Below are positions 59,529 to 64,000 of a stretch of DNA of 64,000 nucleotides, piece after piece. Every line of letters starts with the position of its first letter. The first letter of the stretch is position 1. Source of the DNA: CAKSHP01 sp045590935 (GTDB lineage Bacteria > Bacillota > Clostridia > UBA1381 > UMGS1253); NCBI GenBank assembly GCA_045590935.1, contig JAZNSA010000018.1, forward strand, positions 1 to 64,000, given 5' to 3'. The notes under the pieces are model-generated. The model made no database searches. It saw only the letters and a list, made by a program, of their open reading frames with translations, and was not told where the DNA came from. A program made the translations under genes and the position numbers.

Positions 59529-59810
59529 TTATATCAATGAGTTTTTTACTTTACTATTATTGCAAGATATATCAACTATGCTAAACGGATTAAACAGCAA
59601 ATGAAAGGACCATAGCTCAACTCCATACTCATCAGCGTATTTTCTCAAACTCTTATAATCCATATCAAGGCACCTATCATAAGACACCGACACTTCAATT
59701 GCATCTATTCCCACCTTCGCGCAATCTTTAAATAGCTTCGGACTTACCTCAGGTCCAACCTTGTCATAAAAAAGCTTCCCGCCCGCTAGAGACAATCCGT
59801 TTTTATGCAT
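59529..59810 (-). pseudogene. Truncated sugar phosphate isomerase/epimerase
   Basis: The first about 80 residues match the N-terminus of AP-endonuclease-family TIM-barrel isomerases: KVGPEVSPKLFKDCAKVGID, then AIEVSVSYDR and ADEYGVELWSFHLLFNPFSIVDIS. The frame then stops after CNNSKVKNSLI, where a normal protein would have about 200 more residues. No continuation is found in the other frames before the terminator. It lies 18 bp after the DUF1836 gene. It is either a 3' deletion or a remnant. Confidence 0.7.
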
Positions 59811-59827
59811 TTTTTCTCACATCTATA

Positions 59828-60328
59828 CTATCTGTTTTCATTTTGAATTTCAGACAAAACAACTGCCGTATAAACAAAATTAGCCAGCCCACACACCGTA
59901 CTCTTTATAAGCCTGAGCTCGGGGCTGTCAGGTTTTTCATCATGAATAGGCTCTCCGCCAAATGTAACCTGCAATGCATTTTCAAGTTCATCGCAAAACA
60001 TATCATACGCTATATGCATTCTGTTTTTCTTTAACACCATATTTATCCCCGCGTGTATCCTTGTTATGGGAAAAAACTTTTTCAAAATGCATATAACATA
60101 TAGAAAAGCAAGATTTTCTCTATTATATTTCTTATTTACAGGCGGGCTGATAATCTTCATCTTTACATAATTGTTTATCATCGAAGACGTTATAATCTTT
60201 TCATCCCCATAAAAAGGAATAACGTAATCCTCCAAAACGCTGACAAGCTGGTCTTTATATATATCTATTGTCGGCATTGTTTCATATCTTGGGCAACGAT
60301 AGCTCAAGAAAGTTTCGTAAGACATCAT
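59828..60328 (-). CDS. DUF1836 family protein
   Basis: A protein of about 166 residues. PTIDIYKDQLVSVLEDYVIPF, ITSSMINNYVKMKIISPPVNKKYNRENLAFLYVICILK are the DUF1836 core, with a MerR-like winged helix expected in the middle (the SSMINNYVKMKIISPP stretch). It is common in Clostridia and probably a DNA-binding regulator, without known targets. The start is ATG at 60328 or 60325 after GGGGTAGT. Confidence 0.88.
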   Translation of the reverse strand: MMSYETFLSYRCPRYETMPTIDIYKDQLVSVLEDYVIPFYGDEKIITSSMINNYVKMKIISPPVNKKYNRENLAFLYVICILKKFFPITRIHAGINMVLKKNRMHIAYDMFCDELENALQVTFGGEPIHDEKPDSPELRLIKSTVCGLANFVYTAVVLSEIQNENR

Positions 60329-60475
60329 ACTACCCCATTTCAAAAATTATATTACCTAAAGTATAACACGAGAACGCGCAAATGTCAAGGCATCTTGCCT
60401 GTTTTAAGCCGTTTTGTGTGTATAAGTCGTATAAATAATACTTTTATTATTTTTTTATTTTAGTCGTTTTACCAA

Positions 60476-60504
60476 TTTACACGCCGCTTTGCTTATGATA
60501 TAAT
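60476..60504 (+). promoter_or_regulatory. SigA-type promoter of the PnuC gene
   Basis: TTTACA, 17 bp, TATAAT. The predicted transcript starts near 60511, giving a leader of about 100 nt. Bases 60344-60475 have no gene. Confidence 0.75.
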
Positions 60505-60510
60505 TAATAC

Positions 60511-60600
60511 ATACTTGCCACCGGGTAAGGAAATGCTTACGCATTCGTTTGCACATCGTTAGGTCTTAGAAGATGTGCAGTCGGGTGCTTATTTTTTTGG
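60511..60600 (+). promoter_or_regulatory. Structured leader of the PnuC gene (candidate riboswitch or attenuator)
   Basis: Three pairings can be drawn: an outer GCCACC/GGGTGC closing stem, GTAAG/CTTAC with a GAAATG loop, and a strong GCACATC/GATGTGC hairpin with a 14-base loop. A run of seven T follows and then GGAGG. I could not match the sequence to TPP, FMN, preQ1, NAD+, THF or purine riboswitches from memory. Confidence 0.5.
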
Positions 60601-60612
60601 AGGAATTTATTT

Positions 60613-61299
60613 ATGAGAAAAAAACTTGATTACTTTTCAAAGGTTGAAAAGCTTTTATGGCTTTTTTCCGTCTTATTTATACTTATTTCATTTTTATTGT
60701 TTGACAGAGAGAACCTCCTGACTTTTTTTGCATCACTTCTCGGCGTAACATCTCTTATATTCAATGCAAAGGGCAACCCCTTCGGTCAATTTCTTATGGT
60801 TATATTCAGCGTTATGTATGGCATTATTTCTTTTAGCTTTCGCTATTACGGTGAAATGATAACATATCTTGGTATGACTGCACCTATGGCAGTTTTTGCA
60901 CTTATTTCGTGGCTTAAAAACCCATATAAAGGAAACAGAGCAGAGGTTGAAATCAATAAAATAAGCCGAAAAGAAACCGTTTTTATGTACCTTCTGACTG
61001 CAATTGTAACTTTTATTTTTTACTATATATTAAAATTTTTCAACACTTCAAATATAATTCCAAGCACACTTTCGGTAACAACAAGCTTTATCGCCGTTTA
61101 TCTGACATTCAGGCGAAGCCCGTATTTTGCAGTAGCATACGCCTCAAACGATATTGTTTTAATAATTTTATGGGTATTAGCTGCATCTGAAAATATTTCA
61201 TATTTATCCGTTGTAATTTGCTTTATAGTTTTCTTGGTAAACGATTTGTATGGATTTTTCAACTGGTTAAAAATGCAAAATCGACAAATGCAAAGGTGA
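60613..61299 (+). CDS. pnuC: PnuC-family vitamin/nucleoside transporter
   Basis: Membrane protein of 228 residues with about seven hydrophobic segments. SWLKNPYKGNRAEVEINKISRKE, the following FNTSNIIPSTLSVTTSFIAVYLTFRRSPYFAVAYASNDIVLIILW and the C-terminal NDLYGFFNWLKMQNRQ fit the PnuC family. Members carry nicotinamide riboside, thiamine, riboflavin or nucleosides. The substrate here is unknown; the leader may report it. The terminator overlaps the stop codon. Confidence 0.88.
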   Translation: MRKKLDYFSKVEKLLWLFSVLFILISFLLFDRENLLTFFASLLGVTSLIFNAKGNPFGQFLMVIFSVMYGIISFSFRYYGEMITYLGMTAPMAVFALISWLKNPYKGNRAEVEINKISRKETVFMYLLTAIVTFIFYYILKFFNTSNIIPSTLSVTTSFIAVYLTFRRSPYFAVAYASNDIVLIILWVLAASENISYLSVVICFIVFLVNDLYGFFNWLKMQNRQMQR

Positions 61300-61322
61300 T
61301 AAGCTCGCCTTTGCATTTTTTT
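61286..61322 (+). terminator. Terminator of the PnuC gene
   Basis: AAATGCAAAGG pairs with CCTTTGCATTT and runs into T7. The stem starts inside the last codons of the gene. Confidence 0.9.
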
Positions 61323-61345
61323 ATATATCAAACATTTTAACAAAT

Positions 61346-62293
61346 TTATTCTTCATCTTTTTTAAAATTAATCATATCTTTAATAATATATTGAGGTCTG
61401 TTTTTCGTTTCATCATATATCCTTGCAATATATTCCGACATAACCCAAAGCGAAAGAAGAATAACGCCGCTAAAAAACGTTAAAGCAACCATAAGCGACG
61501 TCCATCCCGGAGAAAGCTCATTTAGGGAAAACGCATAAGAAATCAACGCATATAACAAAATTACAAACGAAATTCCAATCGAAACAAACCCAACAAATCC
61601 AACAAGCTTTAACGGCTTTGTTGAAAATCCGATTATTCCGTCGAGTGCCAGCTTAATCATCTTTTTAAGCGGGTACTTTGTATTTCCTGCAAATCTCTCT
61701 TTTCTTTCGTACTCGAATGGGATTTGCTTATAACCAACCCAACTAAATAAGCCTCTTAAAAATTTATTATGCTCGGGAAGCGAATTAATAGTATCAACAA
61801 CGCTTCGGTCTACCAATCTGAAATCGCCCGTATCGCTTGGGATTTCTACGTCGGAAAGTGCATTTAATGTCTTATAAAACATCTTAGCCGTCAAAAGCTT
61901 AAGCTTAGCCTCACCCTCACGAGTTTTTCGTTTCCCATATATAACGTCGTTGCCTTGCTTCCACAAAAAAAGCATCCTTTCAATAAGCTCAGGCGGGTCT
62001 TGCATATCGGCATCTATTATAACCACCGCATCGCCCGACACATATTTAAGCCCCGCTGTAACAGCCGCCTGATGCCCAAAATTTCTCGAAAAATTTATAA
62101 CCTTAACGCATTCATCGCACGAAGCAATTTCAGCAAGGATTTTTCCTGTATTATCCCTGCTTCCGTCATTTATAAATATAATTTCATAGCTATATCCCGC
62201 AAGAGACTCCAAAACATTTTTTATGCGAAAATAGCACTCATTAGCAACCTCTTGCTCACAATACATTGGTATAACAACCGAAACCTTAGTCAT
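61346..62293 (-). CDS. GT2 glycosyltransferase, GtrB/DPM1-like
   Basis: Family 2 glycosyltransferase of 315 residues, with two C-terminal membrane segments (about 230-255 and 265-290). The catalytic VVIIDADMQDPPELIERM carries DxD. VIPMYCEQEVANECYFRI and FVRGLFSWVGYKQI-like FLRGLFSWVGYKQIPFEY are typical of bactoprenol-sugar synthases (GtrB, YkcC, DPM1). It probably attaches a sugar to undecaprenyl phosphate. There is no flippase partner nearby. The ATG at 62293 follows GAGGGATTG. Confidence 0.92.
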   Translation of the reverse strand: MTKVSVVIPMYCEQEVANECYFRIKNVLESLAGYSYEIIFINDGSRDNTGKILAEIASCDECVKVINFSRNFGHQAAVTAGLKYVSGDAVVIIDADMQDPPELIERMLFLWKQGNDVIYGKRKTREGEAKLKLLTAKMFYKTLNALSDVEIPSDTGDFRLVDRSVVDTINSLPEHNKFLRGLFSWVGYKQIPFEYERKERFAGNTKYPLKKMIKLALDGIIGFSTKPLKLVGFVGFVSIGISFVILLYALISYAFSLNELSPGWTSLMVALTFFSGVILLSLWVMSEYIARIYDETKNRPQYIIKDMINFKKDEE

Positions 62294-62316
62294 TTTTATC
62301 AATCCCTCTTATAAAT

Positions 62317-62362
62317 GGTCTGCTCATAAAGATTTCACCCTTACAAGCAGACCCTTTAATGT
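62317..62362 (-). promoter_or_regulatory. Hairpin in the GT2 leader
   Basis: GGTCTGCT pairs with AGCAGACC (the middle loop is about 29 nt) directly before the GT2 ribosome site, on the minus strand. No T-run follows, so it is not a normal terminator. Confidence 0.45.
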
Positions 62363-62370
62363 TTATTCTT

Positions 62371-62472
62371 TTATTTTGTAAAAACTGTTGCTCTGACGTC
62401 AATTAATTCTCCGAAAATTCCATATATTTCGTTTCTTATTTTAACTGTACGCAAAACATAGATAATGCTCAT
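62371..62472 (-). CDS. Possible 33-residue leader ORF
   Basis: In the 225-nt leader before the GT2 gene, the minus strand reads from an ATG at 62472 through VLRTVKIRNEIYGIFGELID to a stop at 62371. It has coding-like composition but no ribosome site. It may be a leader peptide, a remnant, or chance. Confidence 0.25.
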   Translation of the reverse strand: MSIIYVLRTVKIRNEIYGIFGELIDVRATVFTK

Positions 62473-62528
62473 TAAGACAGAAATAATTTTTTTAATTTTA
62501 GATTTTTTTATATAACACCTACAATTAT

Positions 62529-62557
62529 ATTATAGTAAAATTTAGCTTCAAAGTCAA
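62529..62557 (-). promoter_or_regulatory. SigA promoter of the GT2 gene
   Basis: On the minus strand TTGACT and TATAAT are spaced by 17 bp, about 230 bp before the GT2 start. Together with the hairpin and leader ORF it makes an unusually long leader. Confidence 0.65.
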
Positions 62558-62598
62558 TAGTAGTTTTAATTAAAGATGCGTTTTTTTCAATAAAAACA

Positions 62599-62632
62599 GG
62601 TGTTATAAAGCTTATTTCATCTTTATAACACC
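62599..62632 (-). terminator. Terminator overlapping the end of the cyclo-ligase gene
   Basis: GGTGTTATAAAG pairs perfectly with CTTTATAACACC. On the minus strand it is followed by TGTTTTTATTG. The gene's stop codon lies inside the loop side. Confidence 0.85.
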
Positions 62633-63187
62633 CTCCTCTGATACAATTGCATCCATAGCTACGTCATACGGCAAAATTTCAAACTCATCAAGAATTTGAA
62701 AATCGTAGCACACCCCAAGCTTATATGCCGTTGTATCCTTCAAAAACCTATCGTAATATCCTTTTCCAAAGCCAATTCTTCCCCCGACTCTGCTAAAACA
62801 AATCCCCGGAACTAAAACTAAATCAACCTCACCAAATTCACATTTTTTCTCACCCGACGGCTCAAAAATTCCATAAGCACCCTTTTTTAACACTTCCCCT
62901 ATATACGCAAGCGAAACAGTATTTGTTTTCTCGTCGGTTATCGGCGCGGCAACCTTTTTATTTTGCTCTTTGCATTTTGAAATAACCTCTTTTAAGTCAA
63001 CCTCGCCGAATGCCGCCATATATACGCATACAACATTTGCATTTTTAAATTCAGGCAATTCAAAAATATTCATAGAAATTTTATGACTGCTTAATCTCCG
63101 CAGGGCTTCGGGGTACGCCTTTCGTTTTTCTTTCATATCCTTTCGGATACTCTCTTTCGTATTTTCCGTTTTCTCCAAATTTAACAC
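62612..63187 (-). CDS. 5-formyltetrahydrofolate cyclo-ligase
   Basis: Converts 5-formyl-THF to 5,10-methenyl-THF with ATP, 191 residues. The N-terminus has IRKDMKEKRKAYPEALRRLSSHKI, and the diagnostic C-terminal motif is RIGFGKGYYDRFL after LVLVPGICFSRVGG. The start is uncertain: a GTG at 63187 or the TTG three codons in, which has GGAG at better spacing. It lies 18 bp after the stalk-domain protein gene on the same strand. Confidence 0.93.
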   Translation of the reverse strand: MLNLEKTENTKESIRKDMKEKRKAYPEALRRLSSHKISMNIFELPEFKNANVVCVYMAAFGEVDLKEVISKCKEQNKKVAAPITDEKTNTVSLAYIGEVLKKGAYGIFEPSGEKKCEFGEVDLVLVPGICFSRVGGRIGFGKGYYDRFLKDTTAYKLGVCYDFQILDEFEILPYDVAMDAIVSEEGVIKMK

Positions 63188-63205
63188 TCCGATATCAACT
63201 AAAAC

Positions 63206-64000
63206 TTACTTTTGGATTTCTTCCCACATTTTGACTATTTCTCCTGCTTCATAGCTTAAAAACAGCTCAATATCTTTGTCAAAGACTGCCTCTAAATCTT
63301 CAAAAACATTTTTTGCCAATTCTTTGTCAACAACAACTTTGTCAAGCTTGTGTGTGTTTTTATTAATATACCCACGCACACCCATTGCTTCGCCGCTCAA
63401 AACGTCTATCAATGCATAAATTTTATAATCACCTTCATCGGCAATGTAGCTCAAGGCATCAGCGCCGTTGTCATCAAAAATGCTTTCATACGTTTTTCCT
63501 TCTGAAACAACCTTTTCTCCGTTTTCAACAACAATTGTTTTATCTGCGCCTGACATTTCCGTACAGTTATATGACTGATTTAAAATATTCATTTCAACCT
63601 TGCTAAAAGTAATTTTGTTTACCTCATCTGCCCCCAACGCAATCTTAATATTCCCCTTGCTAAAAGCAACAGAAAAATCTGCGGACGCACTTATAATAAA
63701 TTCATTGGTCTTTCTCATTTCAGCGTTATATGCCTTAACAAAATCATCATCGCTTAAAATTACTGCCTTTGCCTCATCATCCCACGCAACATCAACTCCA
63801 AACGACTCAGCAATTGCCCTTGCAGGCACCATCGTTCTCGAATTGATAATCTTTGCCGCAACATCAAGCGCCACAGTATTTTCATTTGCAAAAAACTGCA
63901 TTTCTCCTATTGTCATCCTTATTTTGACATCGCCTCTCGTTGCAGTTACGGTTTTAGTTGTATCGTCCCATTCTACCTCTGCGCCCATAGCCTCAAAAAT
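63206..64000 (-). CDS. Copper amine oxidase N-terminal (stalk) domain protein, partial
   Basis: The gene runs off the right edge of the window; its 5' end is missing. The visible 264 codons start in a stalk domain (GAEVEWDDTTKTVTATRGDVKIRMTIG and then SRTMVPARAIAESFGVDVAWDDEAKAVIL), which in Firmicutes is found in exported cell-surface proteins and is not an oxidase. The rest (about residues 85-264) is a helix- and strand-mixed region with SYIADEGDYKIYALIDVLSGEAMGVRGYI that I do not recognise. Confidence 0.85.
   Translation of the reverse strand: MFEAMGAEVEWDDTTKTVTATRGDVKIRMTIGEMQFFANENTVALDVAAKIINSRTMVPARAIAESFGVDVAWDDEAKAVILSDDDFVKAYNAEMRKTNEFIISASADFSVAFSKGNIKIALGADEVNKITFSKVEMNILNQSYNCTEMSGADKTIVVENGEKVVSEGKTYESIFDDNGADALSYIADEGDYKIYALIDVLSGEAMGVRGYINKNTHKLDKVVVDKELAKNVFEDLEAVFDKDIELFLSYEAGEIVKMWEEIQK

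Noticed and set aside
60511..60600. Naming the pnuC leader a TPP, preQ1-I or FMN riboswitch
   Set aside because: The conserved core sequences of those classes (for example CTGAGA for TPP, or the preQ1 CTAA tail) are not there.

Overview
The window looks like chromosome from an uncultured, AT-rich, endospore-forming member of the Clostridia, probably a gut anaerobe. Sporulation genes are scattered throughout (dpaA/dpaB, spoIIM, yqfC/yqfD, ylbJ, a SpoVD-like PBP2). Other clostridial marks are an IspH-S1 fusion, a HutP-family gene before cmk, and a GTP-type PEP carboxykinase. I see no phage, plasmid, insertion sequence or CRISPR array. Both the organism and the habitat are inferred from gene content only.

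Left part (1-14 kb). Most genes run on the minus strand: darA-holB-ricT, then a tRNA t6A/protein modification operon (tsaC/Sua5, a YwlE-type arginine phosphatase, rimI, tsaD). From 5.7 to 8.9 kb lies what appears to be a decaying sugar-catabolism locus. A Gfo/Idh/MocA oxidoreductase and an MFS transporter remain intact between a carbohydrate-binding-like tail, a frameshifted and internally deleted YesU-like gene, and other short remnants. Then come cysK, a second MocA oxidoreductase, an RsuA-type pseudouridine synthase and the dipicolinate synthase pair.

Middle (14-43 kb). A plus-strand operon carries an RpiR regulator, a BaiN-type flavoprotein, the HutP-like protein, cmk, plsC and ispH-S1. 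XerD and SpoIIM follow on the minus strand, next to a divergent LytM peptidase. A long minus-strand dcw cluster runs mraZ-rsmH-ftsL-spoVD-murE-murF-mraY-ftsW-murG-murA-divIB-DUF881-sbp-ftsZ. It lacks murD, murC and ftsA. HflX, a YigZ protein and an MFS transporter follow, then tmRNA and smpB.

Right part (43-64 kb). This holds pckG, aroA, an orphan PTS-like membrane protein, and the recO-yqzL-era-ybeY-phoH-yqfD-yqfC series with divergent ylbJ. Further on are a lipoprotein, a WG-repeat protein, ispD-ispF, two tandem homologous mini-peptides, tRNA-Arg(CCG), a DUF1836 protein, a PnuC-type transporter behind a structured leader, a GT2 glycosyltransferase, 5-formyl-THF cyclo-ligase, and a stalk-domain protein cut by the window edge.

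The least explained items are three. (1) Two paralogous 35-36-residue peptides with a YxxP motif sit alone behind a consensus promoter. (2) A 165-bp hairpin-rich repeat occurs twice, each copy beginning exactly at the -10 box of a TTGACA/TATAAT promoter. (3) A 90-bp palindromic repeat occurs twice, each time just 3' of an RNA gene (tmRNA and tRNA-Arg) and in the same relative orientation.
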